From Ideonella margarita (GTDB lineage Bacteria; Pseudomonadota; Gammaproteobacteria; Burkholderiales; Burkholderiaceae_C): a stretch of DNA of 64,000 bases. Made by a program: the position numbers and the translations under genes. Below are positions 13,646 through 21,940 of this stretch, one piece after another. The DNA is taken from positions 1-64,000 of the forward strand of contig NZ_JBBUTI010000009.1 of assembly GCF_038066635.1 (NCBI RefSeq). Direction: 5' to 3'. Below the pieces are notes generated by a model. It was given only the letters and a program-made list of their open reading frames with translations, was not told the DNA's origin and searched no databases. Each line of letters starts with the position of its first letter. Position 1 is the stretch's first letter.

Positions 13646-15193
13646 ATGCAGTACTTTCTTCGACAGATGTCCATCCGCTGGCGGCTTGCTGCCCTGGCGG
13701 GGCTGGCCGTGATGGCCGTGATCGTGTGCACCAGCCTCACGGTCTGGTTGGGCAATCGGCTGACGGACGTGAGTCAACGGGTTTTCGTTTCCAAGGACGT
13801 GGTGGCCGACATCCTGCCGCCGCCGCTGTACCTGGTGGAAATGCGCCTGGTGGTGTCGCGGCTGGTGGAGGGCACGTTGACGCCCGAAGCCGCCGACGCC
13901 GAGGTGCAGCGCCTGGCCAAGGAATACCAGGACCGCGTCGACTACTGGCGCGCCAACCCCCCGGGCGAGTTGCAAGCCACCTTGCTGGGTGAGCAACACC
14001 AGCAGGGCGAAAAGTTCATCGCCGCGGCCCGTGCCGCCACCGCCCAGGCGCGCTCTGGCGGGGTCGATGCCGTGAAGGGCTCCCTCGCCGACATGCACCG
14101 TCTGTATGAGGCGCACCGCGCCGGCGTGGACGCCACCGTGAAAGCCGGCACCCAGCGTGCCGGAGAAGACATGGCCTTGTTCGATGCGGTGGTGGCTGCG
14201 GCCCGGTGGCAAGCAGCCGCCAGTGCGCTGGTGGTGTCGCTGGTGATGGTGTGGCTGATCGTGGCGGTGAGCCGCAGCATCTGCCGGCCATTGGCCCGCT
14301 CCGTGAAGGCCCTGAAGCGGGTGGCTGAGGGTGACCTGAGCGCGTCCGAGCCGCCGCGCGGCAACGACGAGCTGGCCGCGTTGGCCGGCACCATCGCTCA
14401 CATGATCAACAGTTTGTCGAAGCTGGTGACCGACGTGCGCTCACATGCCAATGGCGTGGCCGTGGCCAGTGACCAGATCGCCCAGGGCAACCAGGACCTG
14501 GCCTCGCGCACTGAGAACCAGAGTGCCGCGCTGCAGCAAACCTCCAACACCATGGGTGAGCTGGGCAGTGCCGCCAACCAGAACGCCGACCATGCCGCCA
14601 CCGCCAACCAGCTGGCCGTGGATGCCGCCAGCCTGGCTGTGAAGGGCGGTGACGTGGTGGGCGCGGTGGTGGGCACGATGCAGGAGATCAATACCTCGTC
14701 GCGCAAGATCAGCGACATCATCGGCGTGATCGACGGCATTGCCTTCCAGACCAACATCCTGGCCCTGAACGCGGCAGTGGAAGCCGCCCGCGCCGGCGAG
14801 CAAGGCCGCGGCTTTGCCGTGGTCGCGTCCGAGGTGCGCAGCCTGGCCGGGCGCAGTGCATCGGCCGCTCGGGAGATCAAGACCCTGATCACCGCCAGCG
14901 TCGAGCGGGTGGACCATGGCACGCGCCAGGTCGACGACGCCGGCCGTGCGATGCAGGACATCGTGGCGGCCATCCAGCGCGTCAGCCACATCATCAGCGA
15001 GATCAACCACGCCAGCATCGAGCAGCGCACCGGCGTGTCGGTCGTGGGCCGTGCGGTGGAGCACCTCGACCAGACCACGCACCAGAACGCCTCGCTGGTG
15101 GATGAAGCTGCCGCGGCGGCCGGGAGCCTGCGCGATCAGGCGCAGGCGCTCGTGAACGTGGTGTCGCGGTTCAACCTGCCGCAGCACGCCTGA
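13646..15193 (+). CDS. Methyl-accepting chemotaxis protein
   Basis: This is a 515-residue transmembrane receptor. The first membrane helix is at about residues 10-33, a helical periplasmic sensor (about 35-190) follows, and the second membrane helix is at about 192-213. Next come a HAMP domain (RSICRPLARSVKALKRVAEGDLSA) and the cytoplasmic signalling hairpin with its conserved tip IIGVIDGIAFQTNILALNAAVEAARAGEQGRGFAVVASEVR. It ends without an NWETF-type pentapeptide for CheR/CheB docking. The ATG at 13646 follows GGAAAG and gives a standard N-terminus. The ligand is unknown. Its 3' end overlaps the convergent AraC gene by 23 bases. Confidence 0.93.
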   Translation: MQYFLRQMSIRWRLAALAGLAVMAVIVCTSLTVWLGNRLTDVSQRVFVSKDVVADILPPPLYLVEMRLVVSRLVEGTLTPEAADAEVQRLAKEYQDRVDYWRANPPGELQATLLGEQHQQGEKFIAAARAATAQARSGGVDAVKGSLADMHRLYEAHRAGVDATVKAGTQRAGEDMALFDAVVAAARWQAAASALVVSLVMVWLIVAVSRSICRPLARSVKALKRVAEGDLSASEPPRGNDELAALAGTIAHMINSLSKLVTDVRSHANGVAVASDQIAQGNQDLASRTENQSAALQQTSNTMGELGSAANQNADHAATANQLAVDAASLAVKGGDVVGAVVGTMQEINTSSRKISDIIGVIDGIAFQTNILALNAAVEAARAGEQGRGFAVVASEVRSLAGRSASAAREIKTLITASVERVDHGTRQVDDAGRAMQDIVAAIQRVSHIISEINHASIEQRTGVSVVGRAVEHLDQTTHQNASLVDEAAAAAGSLRDQAQALVNVVSRFNLPQHA

Positions 15194-16025
15194 AGTCCCG
15201 CGGCGTCTGGCCGGTGCGTTGCCGGAACTGCCGGTTGAAGTGCGACAGGGTGTCGAAGCCGCACTCGCGGGCGATCAAGGCCACTGGCCGCTCGCTCAGC
15301 CGCAGCCGCAACCCGGCCTCGCTGCAGCGCACGTCGTTGATGTAAGCCGTGAAGCCCTTGCCGACCTCGCGGCGGAAGAAGCGGCTGAACGCGGCGGGTG
15401 TGACATGCACCAGCGCCGCCGCGTCGTCCACGGTCAGCGGTTGATCGAGGTGGCGATGGATCCAGTCGATCACCCGATCGACGCGGCCGGGCTCGGCGCT
15501 GCGGCTGCCAGCTGCGCGCGGCGCCACGGCAGCAGCAATGGGTACCAGGCAGTGCGGGTGCTGCAGCAGCAGGCCCAGCACGGTGAACAGGTCGGCCAGG
15601 CGCAGCAGGTCAGAGTGCTGCGGCATGCGGCGCAGCACGGGCACCAGCGCGTCGCGTGCGGCGCCCTCAATGCGCAGACCTTGCGCCGCGCGTGCCACCA
15701 GCGGCCCGAGCGCGGCCAACTCCGGCAGGCCCGTTTGCTCGATCAGCTCTGGTGCGAACTGCAGCACGGTGACCTGGTGCGGCTCGCCGGCCCGCTCGGC
15801 TGCGCTGACCCAGGTGTGCGGCACGTCCGGCCCCAGCAGCACCAGATCGCCTGATTCAAACGGGGCCACGTCATTGCCCACGAAGCGCAGGCCCGTGCCT
15901 TGCTCGATCCACGTCAGCTCCATCTGCCGATGGCTGTGGTGCTGTGCCTGAAAGGCCCCGAGTGTCAGCCGCATGAAGCGGAAGCTCTGGTGGGCGTGGG
16001 TGACATGCTCCTTCTTCACTCTCAT
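15171..16025 (-). CDS. AraC family transcriptional regulator
   Basis: The 284-residue protein has an N-terminal cupin-like sensor (HHSHRQMELTWIEQGTGLRF...GDLVLLGPDVPHTW, about residues 29-75). Its C-terminal AraC DNA-binding domain has two helix-turn-helix motifs; the second carries ALIARECGFDTLSHFNRQFRQRTGQTPRDFR. The arrangement matches AraC regulators that sense small molecules through the cupin. Target genes are not evident; the divergent esterase at 16139 is the obvious candidate, with 113 bases between the starts. Confidence 0.92.
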   Translation of the reverse strand: MRVKKEHVTHAHQSFRFMRLTLGAFQAQHHSHRQMELTWIEQGTGLRFVGNDVAPFESGDLVLLGPDVPHTWVSAAERAGEPHQVTVLQFAPELIEQTGLPELAALGPLVARAAQGLRIEGAARDALVPVLRRMPQHSDLLRLADLFTVLGLLLQHPHCLVPIAAAVAPRAAGSRSAEPGRVDRVIDWIHRHLDQPLTVDDAAALVHVTPAAFSRFFRREVGKGFTAYINDVRCSEAGLRLRLSERPVALIARECGFDTLSHFNRQFRQRTGQTPRDFRRAAAG

Positions 16026-16138
16026 GCACCGATTCTGGCGCCTTGAGGGTCATAAAACAGTCAGTACTGGTGCTGAGACGCCCACATCGCCGCGGTGGGC
16101 GTCGAGATACTGCAGCGTGAGCCTGAATCACCTCCGCC

Positions 16139-17131
16139 ATGACACCGACCTTATCCCGCACCCTTTTTCACGCCACGCGCCAGCCGTTGCGCACAGCCCT
16201 GCATGCGCTGGGAGCCACGTTGATGATCCTCACCTCCGCCACCCTGTCAGCCACCGCCGCTGAAACGCCCGTCGTGGCCAGCGCGCCTCTGCCCAACGTG
16301 GCAGTGGGCCGCCTGGAGCGGCTGGCCAACTTCCCCTCGAAGTTCGTGGATGCCCGCCATGTGGATGTGTGGCTGCCAGCGGGTTACCGGGCCGACCGGC
16401 CGCATGCCGTGCTCTACATGCACGATGGCCAGATGCTGTTCGATGCCCGCACCACCTGGAACAGGCAAGCCTGGAACGTGCACGAGGCGGTGCAGCGGCT
16501 CATCAACGACGGCCGCTTGACCGACACCATCGTGGTGGGTGTGTGGAACAACGGCCCGTACCGCCACAGTGAGTACTTCCCGCAGAAATTCCTGCCGCTG
16601 ATGCCTGCAGCGCGGCGTGAGCAGCACGTGGCACAAAGCCTGAAAGGCAAGCCGCAGAGCGATGCTTATCTGCGCTTTCTGGTGGAAGAGCTGAAGCCGG
16701 CCATCGATGCGCGCTACGCCACGCGGCGCGACGCGGCCAGCACCGTGCTGATGGGCTCGAGCATGGGCGGGCTGATCTCGGTCTACGCGATGAACGAATA
16801 CCCGCAGGTGTTTGGCGGCGCGGCCGGCTTGTCGACGCATTGGGTGGGCATGCACAAGGCCAATGCCGCCATTCCACTGGCCGCCTTCAACTACCTGCGC
16901 GACCACCTGGCAGACCCCGCCACCCACCGCCTCTATCAAGACCACGGCACCACCGAGCTCGATGCGCTGTATGCGCCCTACCAATCGGTGGTGGACGACC
17001 TGGCGCGTGAGCGCGGCTATGTGGACGGCGTGAACTTCGATACCCGCGTGTTTGCAGGCACCGGCCACAACGAAAAGGCCTGGGCCGACCGGCTTGAAAC
17101 GCCGCTGTTGTTCCTGCTGGGCAAGCGCTGA
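16139..17131 (+). CDS. Secreted alpha/beta hydrolase-fold esterase
   Basis: The 330-residue product has a long N-terminal signal region ending near ATA40-AETP. The core begins VDVWLPAGYRADRPHAVLYMHDGQMLF, typical of the putative esterase (Esterase-D/IroE-like) family. The nucleophile elbow is GSSMGG with Ser at about 208. The C-terminal GTGHNEKAW supplies the His. It probably hydrolyses ester bonds of exported or environmental compounds. Transcription is divergent from the AraC gene and co-directional with the SGNH hydrolase 45 bases downstream, suggesting a two-gene unit. Confidence 0.88.
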   Translation: MTPTLSRTLFHATRQPLRTALHALGATLMILTSATLSATAAETPVVASAPLPNVAVGRLERLANFPSKFVDARHVDVWLPAGYRADRPHAVLYMHDGQMLFDARTTWNRQAWNVHEAVQRLINDGRLTDTIVVGVWNNGPYRHSEYFPQKFLPLMPAARREQHVAQSLKGKPQSDAYLRFLVEELKPAIDARYATRRDAASTVLMGSSMGGLISVYAMNEYPQVFGGAAGLSTHWVGMHKANAAIPLAAFNYLRDHLADPATHRLYQDHGTTELDALYAPYQSVVDDLARERGYVDGVNFDTRVFAGTGHNEKAWADRLETPLLFLLGKR

Positions 17132-17176
17132 GCTCGTGCCTCACCAGGCCACCGTTCTTCTTGATCAAGGATGCCC

Positions 17177-18049
17177 ATGCGATTCATGTCTTGCTTGACG
17201 CTGCTGGCGCTGGGGGCGTTGACGGGGGTGAGCGCCAGCACGTCCGCAAAGACATCCACAACCGCGCCCACAACAGCGCCCACAACAGCGCCCACAACGT
17301 CAGCGCCCTTCGTCTCCACCCAACCCGCCGCGCGGGTTGAGCATTGGCAGAAGCGCCAGGCCGCCATCGAGCAGCAGATGCAGGATGGCCCGGCCATGGC
17401 GGCCACCCGGCTGGTGTTCGTGGGGGACTCCATCACCGATTTCTGGTTGCTGGACGATGACCCCTGGGTGCCCGGCCGGAAGTTCGGGCAGCAGGTGTGG
17501 AACGCCACGTTTGGCAGCCAGGCGCAGCCGGCCAACCGCGCCTTCAACATCGGCATCTCGGGCGACCGGATCGAGCATGTGCTGCACCGGCTGCAGCCCC
17601 GCGCACAGGGCGGGCGCGGCCAACTTGATGCGCCCGGGCTGAAGCCACAGTTCATCGTGCTGATGCTGGGCATCAACAACTCCTGGGCGGCCGAGAGCCC
17701 GGTGGTGCCGAGCATCGTGATGGGGGTGCGCGAGGTGCTGCGCAGCGTGCACCAGCGGCAGCCGCAAGCGCGCATCGTGCTGCAGTCATTGCTGCCCACC
17801 AGTGAGCCGGCGCGGCAGGCTGATGTGGTGCTGCCGGTGAATGCACAGTTGATGGCGATGGCCGCGTCGCCCGAGTTCGCGCCGTACACCGTGTACCTCG
17901 ATCTGCAGCCTGGGTTTGTGGACGCCCAGGGCCGTCAACTCGGTGGTTTGTTCACCGACGGCCTGCACCCCAATCTGGCGGGCTACACCGTATGGCGCGA
18001 CCAACTGCTGCCTTTCCTTGACCGCCAGCGGGTTGAGCGCCGGCCTTGA
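17177..18049 (+). CDS. Secreted SGNH/GDSL-family hydrolase
   Basis: This 290-residue protein has a signal peptide (MRFMSCLTLLALGALTGVSA) and a Thr/Ala/Pro repeat linker (about residues 27-43). The SGNH blocks follow in order: GDSIT (83-87, nucleophile Ser), NIGISGDR (Gly block II), LGINNS (Asn block III) and DGLHPNLAGY (block V Asp/His). It is a lipase/esterase or carbohydrate deacetylase type enzyme. The ATG at 17177 is preferred over 17171, because AAGG lies at the correct spacing only from the former. The linker is encoded by a short tandem DNA repeat. Confidence 0.9.
   Translation: MRFMSCLTLLALGALTGVSASTSAKTSTTAPTTAPTTAPTTSAPFVSTQPAARVEHWQKRQAAIEQQMQDGPAMAATRLVFVGDSITDFWLLDDDPWVPGRKFGQQVWNATFGSQAQPANRAFNIGISGDRIEHVLHRLQPRAQGGRGQLDAPGLKPQFIVLMLGINNSWAAESPVVPSIVMGVREVLRSVHQRQPQARIVLQSLLPTSEPARQADVVLPVNAQLMAMAASPEFAPYTVYLDLQPGFVDAQGRQLGGLFTDGLHPNLAGYTVWRDQLLPFLDRQRVERRP
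17257..17304 (+). repeat. 12-bp tandem repeat encoding a TTAP linker
   Basis: Near-identical copies of CCCACAACAGCG occur three to four times in frame inside the SGNH hydrolase gene, encoding repeated Thr-Thr-Ala-Pro. Such units can change copy number by slippage and alter linker length without a frameshift. Confidence 0.75.
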
Positions 18050-18102
18050 GCGACGCGGCTCACACGAGACGCGTCGCGAGGCAGGTGCGATCTGCGCAGC
18101 GC

Positions 18103-19332
18103 TCAGGGAAGCTTGACCACGCTGGGCACCACCACGAGGCTGGTGCGCGTGCCGCGCGCAGCGTCTACGTTCTCGATCAAGCCGGGTTCGTCCAGGGGCA
18201 TCAACATCACCGGTCGTGAGACGACCGCCAGCGGGCGCCCCTCCCACATCACCGCATCGATGCGCACCCGGCCGGGCGCCACCACGTGCGCGGTCAGGTC
18301 CAGTGCCATGGGGGGATTGGCGTCACTGCCGTCACCGGGGTGGTCGAGGTGCATGGTTTGGCCGTCGCGGCCGGCCAGCGCCAGTTGCAGGCGGTTGACC
18401 CGCTCGCCAACTTGCTGAGAGATCACCAGGCTGAGCTTCAGCTCCGGGCCTGCCGGGTTCGACAGCGAGGCCGCCTGGCTCGTCCAGCACAGGCCCGCAC
18501 AGGCGGCCAGGCCAGCGGCCATCAGGGATTTGCGGGTGCGGCTGGAGGCCGGGGTGTGTTTCAGCATGGCAATCCTGTCGACGAGGGGATGTGCGCTGGC
18601 CCAGCGGCTGGCCACCGGCGCGGTGTGGGTAGGGAGGTGATGCGCCGCCAGCAGCGCCTGAACGTACACGGGCAGGCGCTCTGGCATGGCGCCTACAACG
18701 GCCTGGTCGCAGGCCAGTTCCTGATCGGCCTGCAGGCGGCGCGCCGCCCACCAGGCCAGCGGGTTCCACCAGTGCATGGCCAGCAGCACGGCGCTGATGA
18801 GGTTCCACAGGTTGTCCAGGCGTGCCTGGTGCACGGCTTCATGTACCAGGATCAGCTCGCGCTCCTCGCGACTGAAGCGGCTGTCGAAGTCAGCGGGCAG
18901 TGCCAGCCGCGGCCGCAGCAGGCCGATCAGTGCCGGGCTGCTGCCTGCCGGCAAGGTTGTCCCCAGCCTTGCCACTCGCCATTGCCGCAACGCCTGCACC
19001 AGCAGCGCCGTGGCCGTGCCAACCAGCCACACCAGCATCCACCACCGGTGGTGTTGGGCATCGTCCGCCGGTAAAGGGGCCTGCGGCAGGCCATCCTGGC
19101 CGGCCAGGCTGGCGAGTGGACCGAGTACATCGACACTGAACCGGGTCACCACTGCGTTGGCCGGTTGCGGCAGGAGCGGCGTCAACAGCATCGCGGGCAC
19201 CAGCCACCAGGCGGCATAAGTGAAACCGGGGCCTTGCCGCAGCAGCATTGGCCGTGCAGCGCGCAGCAGGATGATGGCGATGCTCAGCAGCAGTGCCTGG
19301 CGAAGTGCCAGGGTCCAGAGTGCGTCAATCAT
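18103..19332 (-). CDS. M56 family (BlaR1-like) membrane metallopeptidase
   Basis: The 409-residue protein has N-terminal membrane helices (about 10-30, 40-56, 98-115). The zinc motif HEAVHQ is at about 164-169 and DQELACDQAVVG supplies the third ligand, as in BlaR1/MecR1. The C-terminal part beyond about residue 260 is a beta-rich periplasmic region, not a penicillin-binding domain. This is therefore a shortened M56 sensor of unknown ligand. It overlaps the upstream BlaI gene by eight bases and would cleave or trigger loss of that repressor. Confidence 0.88.
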   Translation of the reverse strand: MIDALWTLALRQALLLSIAIILLRAARPMLLRQGPGFTYAAWWLVPAMLLTPLLPQPANAVVTRFSVDVLGPLASLAGQDGLPQAPLPADDAQHHRWWMLVWLVGTATALLVQALRQWRVARLGTTLPAGSSPALIGLLRPRLALPADFDSRFSREERELILVHEAVHQARLDNLWNLISAVLLAMHWWNPLAWWAARRLQADQELACDQAVVGAMPERLPVYVQALLAAHHLPTHTAPVASRWASAHPLVDRIAMLKHTPASSRTRKSLMAAGLAACAGLCWTSQAASLSNPAGPELKLSLVISQQVGERVNRLQLALAGRDGQTMHLDHPGDGSDANPPMALDLTAHVVAPGRVRIDAVMWEGRPLAVVSRPVMLMPLDEPGLIENVDAARGTRTSLVVVPSVVKLP

Positions 19333-19702
19333 GGCCTTGCTCCTTCAGCAGCGCCTTCAGGGCCGCCACATCGGCCTTCGACAACTTGCGCTGCGAGGCG
19401 AACTGGGCGACCAGCGGCGCCAGCCCGCCGCCAAACAGGCGGTCGATCAGCGAGATGCTCTGGCTGCCGAGCCATGCCTGGCGCTCGACCAGAGGCGAGT
19501 AGAGAAAGCGGCGGCCGTCGCGTTCAGCTGAAACTGCCCCCTTCTGCAGCAGCCGGTTCAGCAGCGTCTTCACGGTGCTGGGTTGCCAGCCCTGGCTGGC
19601 ACCGAGCGTGGCGGCCAGGTCTTCCGCAGCTTGCGGAGCGGACTGCCAGAGCTGCTCCATCACATGGCTCTCGGCGTCGCTGATGGGAGGGAGTGTTTTC
19701 AT
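19325..19702 (-). CDS. BlaI/MecI/CopY family transcriptional repressor
   Basis: The 125-residue protein has a winged helix: ISDAESHVMEQLWQSAPQAAEDLAATL, then QPSTVKTLLNRLLQKGAVSAERDGRRFLYSPLV (about 40-75), the canonical BlaI recognition helix and wing. The C-terminal dimerisation region follows. It represses its own operon with the M56 peptidase; a TACATGTGTA palindrome lies 8 bases upstream of its start codon. No beta-lactamase gene is nearby, so the regulated function is unclear. Confidence 0.92.
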   Translation of the reverse strand: MKTLPPISDAESHVMEQLWQSAPQAAEDLAATLGASQGWQPSTVKTLLNRLLQKGAVSAERDGRRFLYSPLVERQAWLGSQSISLIDRLFGGGLAPLVAQFASQRKLSKADVAALKALLKEQGHD

Positions 19703-19709
19703 GATTGAT

Positions 19710-19719
19710 TACATGTGTA
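19710..19719. promoter_or_regulatory. BlaI-type operator
   Basis: TACATGTGTA fits the TACAnnTGTA core of BlaI/MecI operators and sits just upstream of the blaI-like start. A second palindrome, TTACGTCCGTAA, lies at 19733-19744 and may be another binding site or part of the promoter region. The spacer is AT-rich compared with its surroundings. Confidence 0.65.
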
Positions 19720-19839
19720 GACGGTTTATTGTTTACGTCCGTAATCGCTTCTGTCAAGTCGGTTGATGCGAGGGTTTGCATCAAGGGGTCACGAGTGCGC
19801 AGAGAATGCTTCCACCAGATCTGAGCTGAGGAGTGATCG

Positions 19840-20934
19840 ATGGAGTTGAAGTCTGTGCGCCCGGCTGCGCGTCGGTGGTCGGCCTGCTTGCTGGGTGTCA
19901 TGGCCGCATCGGCACAGGCGGTGACGGGTGTAGACGCCGCCGCACTCTGCGTGCAGGAGGCCGATGCCGCCCTGCGCCTCGCCTGCTATGACCGCCTTCA
20001 TGGGCGAGACGCCGCAGCGAGTGCCCCGGCGACGGCCTCGGCCATGATCACCGCCTCATCGGCACCAACTGCTTCAAGCGCCATCACCGCGCCGTTGGTA
20101 GTCGGCAAGGCACCGGTGCCGCAAGACACGCACCTCTCGCAGCGCTGGGACCTGGCTGGGCAATCGTCCACCTTGTTTGCACCGCGTGTGCACAAGCCGG
20201 TCTACCTGCTGCCGGCCACCTGGACGAACAAGGTGAACCTGCAGCCATCGTCGCCTTCGCCCAACCACTCGGTGTCGTCCGACCTCGACCTCAGCGCGGT
20301 GGAAGCCAAGTACCAGCTCAGCTTCAAGTCGAAGCTCGATGACCAGGTGCTCGGCACGCCGGTGTCGCTGTGGGCTGCCTACACGCAGTCGTCGCGCTGG
20401 CAGGTCTACAACGGCGCGGCGTCGCGGCCGTTCCGCGAAACCAATTACGAGCCCGAGATCATCCTGGCCGTGCCGATGAATGTGCCAGTGGTGGGTTGGA
20501 ACCTGCGGGTGGCGTCGCTCTCGCTGAACCACCAGTCCAACGGCCGCTCGCTGCCGCTGTCGCGCAGCTGGAACCGGGTGATTGGCTCACTGGCGGCCGA
20601 GCGGGGGGAGTGGGTGGCCGAGTTCCGCCCCTGGCTGCGCCTGCGTGAAAAGCCTGCCGACGACGACAACCCGGATGTGCAGGACTACATCGGCCGCGGC
20701 GAGCTGCTGATCAGCCGTTACTGGGGCGACCACGCCATCACCTTGCAGGCCCGCCACAGCCTGAAGGGTGGCGAGCGCTCACGCGGCTCGGCCCAGCTGG
20801 AATGGGTGTTCCCGATGGACGGCGCGCTGCATGGCTTCTTCCAGGTGTTCAGCGGTTATGGCGAAAGCCTGGTCGACTACAACCTGCGCCAGACCAAGGT
20901 TGGCCTGGGCGTGACGATCGCTGGTTGGCGCTGA
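19840..20934 (+). CDS. pldA: Outer-membrane phospholipase A
   Basis: The product has 364 residues. After the signal peptide (cleavage near residue 27) and a low-complexity Ala/Ser/Thr segment (about 55-90), the beta-barrel domain begins near residue 105. The catalytic triad is visible with the same spacing as E. coli OmpLA: NHQSNGRS gives His231 and Ser233, and SWNR gives Asn245. YGESLVDYNLRQTKVGLGV closes the barrel. It hydrolyses phospholipids that reach the outer leaflet. Calcium dependence and dimer activation are known for the family. Transcription is divergent from the BlaI gene. Confidence 0.93.
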   Translation: MELKSVRPAARRWSACLLGVMAASAQAVTGVDAAALCVQEADAALRLACYDRLHGRDAAASAPATASAMITASSAPTASSAITAPLVVGKAPVPQDTHLSQRWDLAGQSSTLFAPRVHKPVYLLPATWTNKVNLQPSSPSPNHSVSSDLDLSAVEAKYQLSFKSKLDDQVLGTPVSLWAAYTQSSRWQVYNGAASRPFRETNYEPEIILAVPMNVPVVGWNLRVASLSLNHQSNGRSLPLSRSWNRVIGSLAAERGEWVAEFRPWLRLREKPADDDNPDVQDYIGRGELLISRYWGDHAITLQARHSLKGGERSRGSAQLEWVFPMDGALHGFFQVFSGYGESLVDYNLRQTKVGLGVTIAGWR

Positions 20935-20938
20935 AGCC

Positions 20939-21847
20939 TCAGTAGTGGCTCACGCGGTGAACCACCAGCTGCCAGCTGGCTTCACCGCGTTCCAGCCGGT
21001 AGCTGATCTGCCGCATGCCGCCGCCGGGCGCCTCCAGCGCATCACCGGCGCGGTACACCGGAAAGCGGCGCTCCAGGCGGCTTTCCACCACCGCAAATTC
21101 GTCGCGGCCGCGGTAGCCCGTCTGCAGCTCGGGCAAGTTCCCCAAGGCGGGCAGGTAAATGCCGCTGAGTGACTTCCTGTTGTTCGCGGCGAAGGCCAGC
21201 AACTGCCCGGGGGCCTCGGGCGTTCTGCCGCGCAGGTAAACGTACACCTCGGGGGAGCCGTCCACATCCAGGTCAGCCACCTCGGCATTCACCACGTCGG
21301 CATTCACGCTGAGGGTTTGCGCCGCGTTGGTGATGGCCAGACCGCTGGGCTGGATGCGGACTTGCGTTGCTCCAGAACCTGCACGCACAGCCGTGACGTG
21401 AAAGCTCACGCCTTGCAGCGTCAGTGTCTGATCAAACACCACGGCGGCCTTCGGCGCCGGGCTGCCGGCGGGCGCCTTCCAGCGCACCTCGATGGTCTGG
21501 TCCTGCAGCTTGTAGATCTGGCCCTGGCTGCCCAGCCCGCGCTGCCGCGTGGCGAGTCGGCCTTGAGCATCTTTGTAGACGCCGGCACGTTGTTCGTCAG
21601 GGGTCAGCTCGATGCGGGTGCCGTTGGCCAGCTCGATGCTGACAAAGCCCTGGCGCTGCGAAAAGCTGCATTCCCCTGCGGTGGCTTGCGCCGGCTGGCC
21701 CTTCGGGATGACGCGGCAGTGCGCGGTGGTGGTGTCGGCGTGGGCCGGTACGGCGGTGGCCAGCAGTGCGCAGGTGCCGATCAGGCCGATCAGGCCGAGC
21801 AGCCGGCTGACGCGGGCAGGGCGTAGCGGCGCGTTTCGAGTTTGCAT
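20939..21847 (-). CDS. Secreted PliI-like lysozyme-inhibitor-type protein
   Basis: The 302-residue product has a signal peptide ending near AHA37. The N-terminal domain (about 40-125) contains CRVIPKGQPAQ...CSFSQRQGFVSIELANGTRIELTP. The C-terminal domain (about 130-302) has VEVADLDVDGSPEVYVYLRGR-like sequence, LLAFAANNRKSLSGIYLPAL and GRDEFAVVESRLERRFPVYRAGD, the pattern I associate with PliI inhibitors of invertebrate-type lysozyme. Ending YRLERGEASWQLVV fits. The N-terminal addition is a separate unnamed domain. The family assignment is from memory and should be confirmed by profile search. Confidence 0.6.
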   Translation of the reverse strand: MQTRNAPLRPARVSRLLGLIGLIGTCALLATAVPAHADTTTAHCRVIPKGQPAQATAGECSFSQRQGFVSIELANGTRIELTPDEQRAGVYKDAQGRLATRQRGLGSQGQIYKLQDQTIEVRWKAPAGSPAPKAAVVFDQTLTLQGVSFHVTAVRAGSGATQVRIQPSGLAITNAAQTLSVNADVVNAEVADLDVDGSPEVYVYLRGRTPEAPGQLLAFAANNRKSLSGIYLPALGNLPELQTGYRGRDEFAVVESRLERRFPVYRAGDALEAPGGGMRQISYRLERGEASWQLVVHRVSHY

Positions 21848-21940
21848 GGTGTGGATCTTCCTCCTGAGAGCGCAACGATATCGCGTCCGTTGCGCGGCAG
21901 TTTGGAGAACGTCAACCAGCGCAGGCTGGCCGGAGAGGCC

